9,102 bases of DNA from Clostridiaceae bacterium (GCA_016292455.1 JAEDIL010000072.1:1-9102), one strand, 5' to 3'. Numbered from the stretch's first letter, positions 1 through 6,078 are shown. Program-made: numbers and translations. The notes: a model not told the origin generated them from the letters alone.

Positions 1-62
1 TCAGAAGTCAAAAAAACCTGCGAAAGCAGCGGTATCTGCCGTCCGTCATCTGCGAACTCTTT

Positions 63-80
63 CTCCGAAGTTGTTCGGAG
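63..80. other. Short perfect hairpin in the non-coding left edge
   Basis: CTCCGAA at 63-69 and TTCGGAG at 74-80 form a 7-bp stem with a GTTG loop. No T-run follows on either strand, so it is not a canonical terminator. It lies in the 1-119 stretch beyond the terminator of the neighbouring minus-strand gene, where I see no supported gene. It may belong to a neighbouring transcript outside the window, or be chance. Confidence 0.3.
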
Positions 81-119
81 TCCGCAACAATTAAATGTTT
101 CAGCAGGACTGACAGGCGC

Positions 120-150
120 AAAAAAGGGACCGCCGTTGGGGGCAGTCCCT
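120..150 (-). terminator. Intrinsic terminator of the anchored-protein gene
   Basis: Read on the minus strand, AGGGACTGCC (150-141) pairs with GGCGGTCCCT (134-125) through 10 bp with one G-U pair and a 6-nt loop. A T-run follows at 125-120. It starts 15 bases past the stop codon of the minus-strand gene ending at 166, so it is a classic Rho-independent terminator for that gene. Confidence 0.9.
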
Positions 151-165
151 GAAAATTTAATTAAC

Positions 166-1104
166 TCAGTAAGTGATTTCAAAGGTATCGTCAAGAACGC
201 CTTTAAGACCAACTTCGAGAGAAGCTCCTTTGAGGTTGCCTGCACCGCTTCCTTCAAGAGGAAGATTGATGTGGAGCTTAACAAGCTTACCGCTGCCGTT
301 GACGGTAGCTTCGCAGGTTGCGCCGGGATAAGTCATGTTGGCGTTGGTGATTTTTGCACCCATCGGAAGTTCAAGAGTTGCAAGGTTGAGCGGATCCATT
401 GCTGTCTTGTGGCTTGTCGGCTCAACGGTGTTGGTTCCGTCAAAGCTTGAGCTTTCGTTCTTGATTTTGATGGTCATCTTATAGCCGTCGCCTTCTGCTG
501 CTGCGGTTGCGCTGACAACGTCAGCTTCGGTCATTGCAGCGTCTCTGTCCCACGGCGGAATGTACTGGTTGATGGTCTTGGTTTCTCCCTTGGAATTCTG
601 TCCCTGACCGCCCGAGAACTGGATGGTTTCATCAACATTTGATATGAAGTTCTGAAGAATGGTGTTAACAAGGCTCTTGAGGAAGCCGACCGAACAATCG
701 GTGCATTCGATGTTAACCGAACCGACCTTATGAACGCTGACGCCCTGCTCTTTTTTGAGAGCATTGATAACTTCGTTGTACTTTGCAACAACCTCAGCCG
801 GAGTTGAGGGAATTGCGGAGGGAGCAGCGTTGTTGTCGGCAGGCTTGCTTTCGTTTGCCGGAGTATCGGCGGGCTTGCTTTCGGGTGCCGGGGCAGCCGT
901 GGTTGCCGGAGCAGCTGTAGTTGCCGGGGCAGCTGTGGTTGACGGTGCCGGTGACGGAGTGTTGTTTGCCTGGGCTGCTGAGGACTGACCGCCCTTGACG
1001 TCAACGTTGATCTGAATACCCTTTGAGGTACCGAGACCGAAGCCGGCAAGGAAAACGATTATCGCCGCAAGAACGACAGCAACCACTTTAAGTTCTTTTT
1101 TCAT
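166..1104 (-). CDS. Membrane-anchored extracellular protein with Ala/Thr/Pro linker, function unknown
   Basis: This is a 312-residue protein that I cannot assign to a named family. Residues 1-5 are charged and 6-25 form a single hydrophobic segment without a lipobox Cys, so it is probably an uncleaved N-terminal anchor with the rest outside the cell. Residues 38-105 are a low-complexity linker with ATTAAP repeats and two ESKPAD repeats. Residues about 100-312 look like a globular, beta-rich domain with Cys134, Cys137 (ECTDCS) and Cys264. The start at 1104 is supported by AAAGGAG nine bases upstream on the minus strand. It has its own promoter (1181-1209) and terminator (120-150), so it is monocistronic. 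The architecture of anchor, flexible spacer and folded domain suggests a cell-surface binding or sensing role, but that is inference only. The reading frame is confident; the function is not known. Confidence 0.88.
   Translation of the reverse strand: MKKELKVVAVVLAAIIVFLAGFGLGTSKGIQINVDVKGGQSSAAQANNTPSPAPSTTAAPATTAAPATTAAPAPESKPADTPANESKPADNNAAPSAIPSTPAEVVAKYNEVINALKKEQGVSVHKVGSVNIECTDCSVGFLKSLVNTILQNFISNVDETIQFSGGQGQNSKGETKTINQYIPPWDRDAAMTEADVVSATAAAEGDGYKMTIKIKNESSSFDGTNTVEPTSHKTAMDPLNLATLELPMGAKITNANMTYPGATCEATVNGSGKLVKLHINLPLEGSGAGNLKGASLEVGLKGVLDDTFEITY
838..897. repeat. Two 30-bp imperfect tandem repeats (SKPAD linker repeat)
   Basis: Units at 838-867 and 868-897 share GGCTTGCTTTCG and similar ends. 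They encode the duplicated ESKPAD segments at residues 75-80 and 85-90 of the anchored protein. The repeat is in frame and lengthens the linker. Confidence 0.65.
893..946. repeat. Three 18-bp tandem repeats (ATTAAP linker repeat)
   Basis: Units at 893-910, 911-928 and 929-946 all follow the pattern GCAGCYGTRGTTGMCGGN. On the minus strand they encode successive TTAAPA-type hexapeptides at about residues 55-72. As a multiple of three, copy-number change would alter linker length without a frameshift. Confidence 0.8.
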
Positions 1105-1128
1105 TGGGGATTGCTCCTTTCAAGTTAG

Positions 1129-1165
1129 CCGCGGAAAACGCGGGTGTTTGCTCTCACATTGAGAG
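1129..1165 (-). other. Two small hairpins in the 5' leader of the anchored-protein gene
   Basis: CCGCG (1129-1133) pairs with CGCGG (1139-1143), and CTCTCA (1151-1156) with TGAGAG (1160-1165). Both lie in the roughly 70-base leader between the predicted minus-strand transcription start near 1174 and the start codon at 1104. No U-run follows either stem, so RNA stabilisation is as likely as regulation. No known riboswitch was recognised. Confidence 0.4.
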
Positions 1166-1180
1166 AGTCTTTACCTAGTA

Positions 1181-1209
1181 AAAATACAATAAATATGCAC
1201 AAAAGTCAA
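1181..1209 (-). promoter_or_regulatory. Sigma-A-type promoter of the anchored-protein gene
   Basis: On the minus strand TTGACT (1209-1204) is followed by a 17-base spacer and TATTTT (1186-1181). The predicted start near 1174 gives a leader of about 70 bases. The 1105-1412 gap contains this promoter, the divergent promoter at 1294-1322 and two palindromes (1228-1244 and 1277-1292); no small gene in it is supported. Confidence 0.75.
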
Positions 1210-1227
1210 GGCTTTTTCCTCAAACTT

Positions 1228-1244
1228 ATGTATTTTGAATACAT
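1228..1244. promoter_or_regulatory. Perfect 7-bp inverted repeat, possible operator
   Basis: ATGTATT (1228-1234) and AATACAT (1238-1244) are exact inverted copies around a TTG centre. The site is 19 bases upstream of the minus-strand -35 box and 50 bases upstream of the plus-strand -35 box. That position between two divergent promoters suits a regulator-binding site. The binding protein cannot be named. Confidence 0.45.
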
Positions 1245-1276
1245 TTCTTTGCCGACCGGACGGAAATTTCTTTTGA

Positions 1277-1292
1277 TTGAACGAATGTTCAA
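1277..1292. promoter_or_regulatory. LexA-box-like palindrome abutting the -35 of the metal-chaperone promoter
   Basis: TTGAAC-GAAT-GTTCAA is a 6-bp inverted repeat with a 4-base centre. Its core GAACGAATGTTC fits the GAAC-N4-GTTC pattern of LexA/DinR sites in Firmicutes, including the preferred purine/pyrimidine positions in the centre. It ends one base before the -35 hexamer at 1294. The pattern match is direct; binding by LexA is inference, and another dimeric regulator could use the same palindrome. Confidence 0.5.
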
Positions 1293-1293
1293 C

Positions 1294-1322
1294 TTGAAAA
1301 ATGACGAACGACCGTATATAAT
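1294..1322 (+). promoter_or_regulatory. Sigma-A-type promoter of the HMA metal-chaperone gene
   Basis: TTGAAA (1294-1299), a 17-base spacer and a perfect TATAAT (1317-1322) predict a start near 1329 and a leader of about 84 bases before the ATG at 1413. The ATG at 1321 overlaps the -10 box and would not be in this transcript. Confidence 0.82.
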
Positions 1323-1412
1323 GGAAAAGAAAGTCAAAGAATACTTGCAGAAAAAGACCGAAGCGACGTCTGCGGCTTTAAAGAGCAAAGGCAGGCAAAG
1401 GAGGAACCGAAA

Positions 1413-1646
1413 ATGAAAAAAGTTATTGAAATTGAGGGTATGCACTGTTCACATTGCGCAAAGGCAGTTGAAAAGGAGCTGCTTTCCGTTGACGGAGTGA
1501 AAAAAGCACGGGCAAACGCCGAGAGGAAAACCGCTGTTGTTTCCATTTCTGAAAAGGTCAGCGACGAAGAACTTTTCAGCGCAGTTGAAACCGCCGGCTT
1601 CAAGCCGCTTTCAGTCAGTGTAAAGAAAGGGCTTTTTGATTTTTGA
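1413..1646 (+). CDS. Heavy-metal-associated (HMA) domain protein, CopZ-like metal chaperone
   Basis: This is a 77-residue single-domain protein of the HMA family, cytoplasmic, expected to bind Cu(I) or a similar soft metal ion and pass it to a P-type ATPase or sensor. The motif GMHCSHC spans residues 9-15, with ligands Cys12 and Cys15. The rest follows the ferredoxin-like beta-alpha-beta-beta-alpha-beta fold: VDGVKKARAN at 26-35, KTAVVSIS at 39-46, and ETAGF at 59-63, where the loop residue is Phe63. The length suits a free-standing chaperone. The ATG at 1413 has AAAGGAGG at 1397-1404, eight bases upstream. No metal ATPase, CsoR or CopY-type gene lies next to it, so the metal and partner are unknown. 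It has its own promoter and ends before a bidirectional terminator, so it is probably monocistronic. The gene symbol copZ is plausible but not assigned for lack of context. Confidence 0.92.
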   Translation: MKKVIEIEGMHCSHCAKAVEKELLSVDGVKKARANAERKTAVVSISEKVSDEELFSAVETAGFKPLSVSVKKGLFDF

Positions 1647-1651
1647 TTTCC

Positions 1652-1670
1652 TCTGCGGCGCTGCCGCAGA
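1652..1670. other. GC-rich hairpin just after the HMA gene
   Basis: TCTGCGGC (1652-1659) and GCCGCAGA (1663-1670) form a perfect 8-bp stem with a 3-base loop, starting 6 bases after the HMA stop codon. No T-run follows on the plus strand, so it may protect the 3' end or cause pausing rather than terminate. The full terminator lies at 1707-1767. Confidence 0.5.
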
Positions 1671-1706
1671 CAAGCAGTGATAAAAGCAGAATATTTTCCG
1701 ACAGAT

Positions 1707-1767
1707 AAAAAGCTATAAGTCAGCGCGCTCCGTTTTGAAGCCGCACCTGACTTATAGCTTGTTTTTT
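1707..1767. terminator. Bidirectional intrinsic terminator between HMA gene and ABC operon
   Basis: AAGCTATAAGTCAG (1710-1723) and CTGACTTATAGCTT (1747-1760) form a perfect 14-bp stem with a 23-base loop. On the plus strand G then six T (1762-1767) follow; on the minus strand the stem runs into a T-run (1710-1707). It can stop the HMA transcript and the convergent ABC operon, whose last gene ends at 1792. Confidence 0.92.
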
Positions 1768-1791
1768 CGGTTCTTCTCTTCCGGGCGCCGC

Positions 1792-3723
1792 TTATTCAAG
1801 CTCAAAAGCGCCTGTGTACAGCTTGCAATAAACACCTTTTTCTTCAATCAGCTTTTCATGGTTGCCGCGTTCAATAATCCTGCCGTGGTCAAGAACCATT
1901 ATGACATCGGAGTTCTGAACGGTTGAAAGGCGGTGAGCAATCACAAATACCGTTCTGCCGTGCATCAGCGCGTCCATTCCGCTCTGAACCAGCGCTTCGG
2001 TCCTCGTGTCGATTGAGGAGGTCGCCTCGTCAAGAATCATTACCGGCGGGTCGGCAACGGCTGCTCTTGCAATTGAAAGCAGCTGGCGCTGTCCCTGCGA
2101 AAGATTCGCCCCGTTTCCGGAAAGCATTGTGTTGTAGCCGTCCGGCAGACGTTCAATGAAACCGTCGGCGTTCGCGAGCCTTGCCGCCTGACGTACCTGT
2201 TCGTCGGTTGCTTCAAGGTTGCCGTAACGGATATTTTCCATTACGGTTCCGGTGAAAAGATTTGTGTCCTGCAAAACTATTCCGAGCGAGCGGCGCAGGT
2301 CTGCCTTCCTGATTTTGTTGATGTTAATTCCGTCGTAACGGATTTTTCCGTCAGCAATGTCATAAAAGCGGTTGATAAGGTTCGTTATTGTTGTTTTGCC
2401 CGCACCCGTTGCACCGACAAAAGCCACTTTCTGACCCGGCTCGGCATAAAGGGTGATTCCGTGGAGGACATCTTTTTCGGGCGTATAGCCGAAGTCAACG
2501 TCAAAAAACCTGACCTCGCCGCGCAGCTCGGTATAGGTTACGCTGCCGTCCTCGTGCGGATGGCGCCATGCCCAGACGCCGGTTCTTTTTTCGGCTTCGG
2601 TGAGGTTGCCGTTTTTATCTTTCTTTGCATTGACAAGGGTAACATAGCCCTCGTCGGACTCCGGCTTTTCGTCGAAGAGGTCAAAAATTCTCTCCGCGCC
2701 GGCAAGAGCCATAACAACAGCGTTGAGCTGCTGAGAGAGCTGATTTATCGGCATTACAAAGCTTTTTGAAAGCTGCATGAAGGAGGCAACCGAAGCAAAG
2801 GTCATTCCGCCGATTCCGTTCACCGAAAGCAGACCGCCGAGTACGGCAACAAGAACATACTGCAAATGGCCGAGGTTATTGTTGACCGGGCCGATTACAT
2901 TTGCAAACTTGTTCGCGTTATAGGCATTTTCAAAAAGCTCTTCGTTCCTCTTGTCAAAATCCTCTTTTGTTTTTTCCTCGTGGCAGAAGACCTTTATTAC
3001 CTTTTGTCCGTTGATCATTTCTTCAATGTAGCCGTTGACGCCGCCGAGCGAGCGCTGCTGCTTTACAAAGAACTTTCCGCTCCGCTTTGCAATCTGACCG
3101 GTGATTAACAGCATGAGTGCAACGCTCACCACAACATACACTGTCAGATGCCAGCTGAGCGCACACATTGCGCCGAAAACCGCAATAACCGTCACAAAGG
3201 AGGACATGATTTGCGGAATGGTCTGGGAAATCATCTGTCTGAGCGTATCTGTGTCGTTTGTATAGCGGCTCATGATGTCACCGTGGGTATTTGTGTCAAA
3301 ATACCTGACGGGCAGCGTCTGCATATGAGCAAACATATCGTCTCTGACGGTTTTGAGAACACCTTGGGAAACAACAGCCATTATCCTGTTTTGAAGATAA
3401 ACCGAAACTATTCCGACAAGGAAGATTCCGCCCATTTTTGCAATTGCGCCGAGAAGCGGCATGAAGTCCTTTTCGACAGCCGAAAGCAGCGGCTCAATGT
3501 AATCGCCGATGAGCGTTTTCAGGAAAAGAGAAGAAGCAACGCTTGCCGCCGCAGAAATCATGATGCAAAGCATAACCGCAAACAGTTTCAGCCGGTTGCC
3601 CTTGATTATATACCCGAAAAGGCGCTTTGCCGTTCCCTTTTTAACCTTTTTCCGCGGCATACCCCTTGCGTTCATGTGCTTTCCGGGACCGACCGGAACT
3701 TTCTGAACTCTTTCTTCCGCCAT
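1792..3723 (-). CDS. ABC exporter half-transporter, catalytic-site subunit of a heterodimer
   Basis: This 643-residue membrane protein fuses an ABC exporter transmembrane domain (about residues 35-345) to an ATPase domain (about 402-640). The ATPase motifs are Walker A GATGAGKT at 437-444, Q-loop Gln485, signature LSQGQ at 541-545 in place of LSGGQ, Walker B VMILDE at 561-566 with catalytic Glu566, and switch His597. Only the signature departs from consensus. In heterodimeric exporters that change falls in the degenerate ATP site formed with the partner's Walker A, so this subunit supplies the working Walker B and His. A polar, basic N-terminal tail (1-33) and a Lys/Trp-containing insert at about 365-400 between the two domains are extra to a minimal half-transporter. 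I chose the ATG at 3723, which shares one base with the upstream TGA stop; AGGAGG (3733-3738) lies nine bases away. A GTG at 3726, six bases from the same site, would add one Met. Substrate unknown; drug or toxic peptide/lipid export is typical of this family with a MarR regulator. Confidence 0.93.
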   Translation of the reverse strand: MAEERVQKVPVGPGKHMNARGMPRKKVKKGTAKRLFGYIIKGNRLKLFAVMLCIMISAAASVASSLFLKTLIGDYIEPLLSAVEKDFMPLLGAIAKMGGIFLVGIVSVYLQNRIMAVVSQGVLKTVRDDMFAHMQTLPVRYFDTNTHGDIMSRYTNDTDTLRQMISQTIPQIMSSFVTVIAVFGAMCALSWHLTVYVVVSVALMLLITGQIAKRSGKFFVKQQRSLGGVNGYIEEMINGQKVIKVFCHEEKTKEDFDKRNEELFENAYNANKFANVIGPVNNNLGHLQYVLVAVLGGLLSVNGIGGMTFASVASFMQLSKSFVMPINQLSQQLNAVVMALAGAERIFDLFDEKPESDEGYVTLVNAKKDKNGNLTEAEKRTGVWAWRHPHEDGSVTYTELRGEVRFFDVDFGYTPEKDVLHGITLYAEPGQKVAFVGATGAGKTTITNLINRFYDIADGKIRYDGININKIRKADLRRSLGIVLQDTNLFTGTVMENIRYGNLEATDEQVRQAARLANADGFIERLPDGYNTMLSGNGANLSQGQRQLLSIARAAVADPPVMILDEATSSIDTRTEALVQSGMDALMHGRTVFVIAHRLSTVQNSDVIMVLDHGRIIERGNHEKLIEEKGVYCKLYTGAFELE

Positions 3724-5468
3724 CACTTGTTTCCTCCTTTCGTCTGGGAATTATAGACCTCGGTGTAAATCGGGTCTTTTCCGAGCAGCTCGCTGTGAGT
3801 GCCGATGTTTTCAATTTCGCCGTTGTCAAGAACAATAATTTTGTCGGCGTGTTCAACCGAGGAAATACGCTGTGCAATAATTATCTTTGTTGTTTCGGGA
3901 ATGTATTCTTCAAAGCCCTTGCGTATCAGCGCGTCGGTCCGGGTGTCAACGGCGCTTGTGGAATCGTCAAGAATCAGAATCTTCGGCTTTTTCAAAAGCG
4001 AGCGCGCAATGCAGAGGCGCTGCTTCTGGCCGCCGGAAACATTCATTCCGCCCTGTTCAATATAGGTGTCATAGCCGTTTTCAAAGGACTGAATAAAAGA
4101 ATCCGCCTGGGCAAGAACGCAGGCCTCTTTCATTTCCTCGTCCGTTGCCTCCGGGTTGCCCCAACGGAGATTTTCTTTGATTGTTCCCGAAAAAAGAACA
4201 TTCTTTTGAAGCACCATTGCAACCTTGTCTCTGAGAGTGTCAAGGTCATAGTCGCGCACATCGACTCCCCCGACTCTGACCGAACCGGTCGTTACGTCAT
4301 AAAGCCTTGCAATAAGCTGAACGAGGGTTGATTTTGAAGAACCGGTCGAACCGATGATTCCGACCGTTTCGCCGGATTCAATTCTGAACGAAGCGTTTTT
4401 CAGGCAGAGCTTGCCCTCATCGTTTTTATAGCTGAAACCAACGTCCGTAAATTCAACTGAGCCGTCTTTTACCTCAGTTACGGGATTCTCCGGATTTTTG
4501 ATGCTGCTTTCTTCGGCAAGCACCTGAGAAATACGCTCGGCAGAGGGGCGCGACATGGTGAGCATGACGAAAATCATTGAAAGCATCATAAGATTCATTA
4601 GAATCTGCATGGCGTAGGTCAGAAGAATCACAAGACCGCCGGTGGTGAGTCCCGCTTCCGGAGCGTTTCCGGTTGAAACAATGAGCTTTGCGCCAAACCA
4701 CGAAATGAGCAGCATTGTTGAATATGCGGAAAACTGCATGAGCGGAGCATTGAAAGCCAGAAGCTTTTCCGCCGAAACAAAATCTTTATAGATTCTGTCT
4801 GAAACGGCGTTGAACTTTTTCTTTTCGTGCTCCTCGCGAACAAACGCCTTGACAACGCGGATTGAATGGAGATTTTCCGAAACAATTGTGTTGAGTTTGT
4901 CATAGGTTTTGAAAACACGCTGAAAAATCGGAAACGCATGAGTTACAATGTAAAAAAGACCAAATGCAAGAAGCGGCAGTACCGCAAGGAAAACAAGCGA
5001 AAGGCGCGCACTTACCCTGATTGCCATAACAAGAGAGAAAACGATCATCAGCGGCGAACGGATTGCAATGCGGATAATCATCTGATATGCGTTCTGCAAA
5101 TTCGTAACGTCCGTCGTGAGTCTTGTGACAAGGCTTGAAACGGAGAATTTGTCGATGTTGGAAAACGAGAAGGACTGGACATTATGGAACATATCATGGC
5201 GCAGATTTTTTGAAAAGCCTGCCGAAGCGAAGGCTGCATATTTTCCCGCAAGCGCGCCGAAAACGAGCGACATAATGCAGAAAACGGCAAGCATTATGCC
5301 GGTTCTGACAATGTAATTCATGTCTTTGAGGTTTACGCCGTAATCGAGCATTTTTCCCATATAATACGGAATAATAACCTCCATAACAACTTCAAGCGCA
5401 ACAAAAAACGGCGCCAGAAGCGATGCCTTTTTGTATTCGCGGATTGATTTTGAAAGACGCTTAATCAT
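3723..5468 (-). CDS. ABC exporter half-transporter, degenerate-site subunit of a heterodimer
   Basis: This 581-residue protein has a six-helix exporter domain (about residues 15-310) and an ATPase domain (about 335-575). Key ATPase residues are altered: Walker A is GSTGSSKST (373-381) with Ser for the usual third Gly, Walker B is ILILDD (497-502) with Asp502 for catalytic Glu, and the switch His is Gln533 (IAQRISS). The signature VSGGQ (477-481) is near canonical, so it can complete the partner's active site. This matches the TM287/BmrC-type subunit of a heterodimeric exporter. The ATG at 5468 is preferred over a possible upstream in-frame start at 5606: it has AGGAGG six bases away (5475-5480), the mature-looking sequence MIKRLSKSIREYKKA begins there, and the upstream extension only reads the marR gene in another frame. 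The gene overlaps the end of marR by 8 bases and meets the next ABC gene at a TGATG junction, so translation of the three genes is likely coupled. Confidence 0.94.
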   Translation of the reverse strand: MIKRLSKSIREYKKASLLAPFFVALEVVMEVIIPYYMGKMLDYGVNLKDMNYIVRTGIMLAVFCIMSLVFGALAGKYAAFASAGFSKNLRHDMFHNVQSFSFSNIDKFSVSSLVTRLTTDVTNLQNAYQMIIRIAIRSPLMIVFSLVMAIRVSARLSLVFLAVLPLLAFGLFYIVTHAFPIFQRVFKTYDKLNTIVSENLHSIRVVKAFVREEHEKKKFNAVSDRIYKDFVSAEKLLAFNAPLMQFSAYSTMLLISWFGAKLIVSTGNAPEAGLTTGGLVILLTYAMQILMNLMMLSMIFVMLTMSRPSAERISQVLAEESSIKNPENPVTEVKDGSVEFTDVGFSYKNDEGKLCLKNASFRIESGETVGIIGSTGSSKSTLVQLIARLYDVTTGSVRVGGVDVRDYDLDTLRDKVAMVLQKNVLFSGTIKENLRWGNPEATDEEMKEACVLAQADSFIQSFENGYDTYIEQGGMNVSGGQKQRLCIARSLLKKPKILILDDSTSAVDTRTDALIRKGFEEYIPETTKIIIAQRISSVEHADKIIVLDNGEIENIGTHSELLGKDPIYTEVYNSQTKGGNK

Positions 5469-5919
5469 CGGTGTCCTCCTCCCCGATATTTTTTCTGATT
5501 TTTGAGAGAACGGTAAAAAACGTCCGAAGCTCTTCCTCGCTGATTCCCTCTTTGAGCCGTTCTTCGAGCTCGGCAAATTTTTCGTCAATCGTTTTCTGAA
5601 TTTCAACTGCCCTTTCGGTCAGAACAATTTTTTTGAGCCTTGCGTCATAATCAACGCCGACGCGCTTTATCATTCCTTTTTTTTCCATTCGTTTGAGCAT
5701 CTGCGTTGCGCTTGAACGGCGGACATTACATTCCTTTTCAAAGTCGCGCTGAAAAACGTCTCTGTCGCGGTTGTGATAAAAAAAGCCGATTGCCCAGCCA
5801 TGCGCGCCGGTGAGCTTTTCAACGTTACTTCGTGCGGCTTCGGGATCATTGTCAATGTGCCGCTTGATAAGCCGCGCGCAACGGTTCATTTCAAAGAAAA
5901 TATATTTGTTCCTTTCCAC
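5461..5919 (-). CDS. MarR-family transcriptional regulator of the ABC exporter operon
   Basis: This is a 152-residue dimeric winged-helix repressor. The N-terminal helix (about 1-25) and the C-terminal helices (about 103-147, rich in Glu/Lys) should form the dimer interface. The DNA-binding part covers about 45-100, with the recognition helix near RRSSATQMLKRMEKKG (67-82) and the wing near DYDARLKKIVLT (90-101), which carries the DxR wing motif typical of MarR proteins. The start is GTG at 5919, supported by AAGGAGG (5927-5933) seven bases upstream; the next Met at residue 11 has no comparable site. It is the first gene of the operon, overlaps the first ABC gene by 8 bases, and its promoter carries tandem palindromic repeats at the transcription start. 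It therefore probably represses itself and the exporter until an effector binds. The effector cannot be told from sequence. Confidence 0.93.
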   Translation of the reverse strand: MERNKYIFFEMNRCARLIKRHIDNDPEAARSNVEKLTGAHGWAIGFFYHNRDRDVFQRDFEKECNVRRSSATQMLKRMEKKGMIKRVGVDYDARLKKIVLTERAVEIQKTIDEKFAELEERLKEGISEEELRTFFTVLSKIRKNIGEEDTDD

Positions 5920-5941
5920 AAGAGAGCCTCCTTCCCGAATT

Positions 5942-5976
5942 TTGTTAGGCTGCTAATTGTTAGCGTGCTAACAATT
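5942..5976. promoter_or_regulatory. Tandem operator repeats for the MarR-family regulator
   Basis: Two 15-base units lie back to back: TTGTTAGGCTGCTAA (5942-5956) and TTGTTAGCGTGCTAA (5957-5971), with 13 of 15 bases identical. The second is part of a perfect palindrome with 10-base arms (AATTGTTAGC at 5955-5964, GCTAACAATT at 5967-5976) and a 2-base centre. The first has a shorter palindrome, TTAG-GCTG-CTAA (5945-5956). The block begins just downstream of the -10 box and covers the predicted transcription start near 5975, where a bound repressor would block initiation. Assignment to the adjacent MarR protein is inference from position. Confidence 0.82.
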
Positions 5977-5981
5977 TATGT

Positions 5982-6010
5982 ATTATACCCGCATTATATT
6001 CCTTTGTCAA
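5982..6010 (-). promoter_or_regulatory. Consensus sigma-A promoter of the marR-ABC operon
   Basis: On the minus strand TTGACA (6010-6005), a 17-base spacer and TATAAT (5987-5982) match the vegetative consensus at every hexamer position. Such a strong promoter needs tight repression, which fits the operator repeats directly downstream. The leader is about 56 bases. Confidence 0.92.
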
Positions 6011-6032
6011 GGCGAACAGACTCAGAACAACC

Positions 6033-6069
6033 AAAAAGCCGCCCCCGTTCATACCCGAAAGAGAGCGGC
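6033..6069 (-). terminator. Intrinsic terminator of ypeB
   Basis: On the minus strand GCCGCTCTC (6069-6061) pairs with GGGGGCGGC (6046-6038) through 9 bp including two G-U pairs, and a short TTC/GAA pairing can extend it inside the loop. Five T follow at 6037-6033. It starts 10 bases past the ypeB stop and separates ypeB from the downstream marR promoter. Confidence 0.85.
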
Positions 6070-6078
6070 AAAAAGCCA

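Noticed and set aside
10..32. CTGC-TTTC-GCAG stem followed by a T-run on the minus strand
   Set aside because: Only a 4-bp stem that cannot be extended; too weak to call a terminator, and no minus-strand gene lies directly before it after the stronger terminator at 120-150.
1..450. Plus-strand frame open from base 1 to 450
   Set aside because: Most of it is antisense to the well-supported gene at 166-1104 and passes through that gene's terminator; no ribosome binding site, and no recognisable protein.
1321..1416. Possible 31-residue basic leader peptide ending in an ATGA overlap with the HMA gene
   Set aside because: Its ATG overlaps the -10 box of the HMA promoter, so it would not be in that transcript, and no Shine-Dalgarno sequence precedes it.
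3148..4331. Long plus-strand reading frames of about 200 residues over the ABC genes
   Set aside because: They are antisense to two ABC transporter genes with all motifs, and the translations have no recognisable domains or ribosome binding sites.
5469..5606. N-terminal extension of 46 residues on the degenerate ABC subunit
   Set aside because: It merely reads the end of marR in another frame and its start lacks support, whereas the ATG at 5468 has an AGGAGG six bases upstream.
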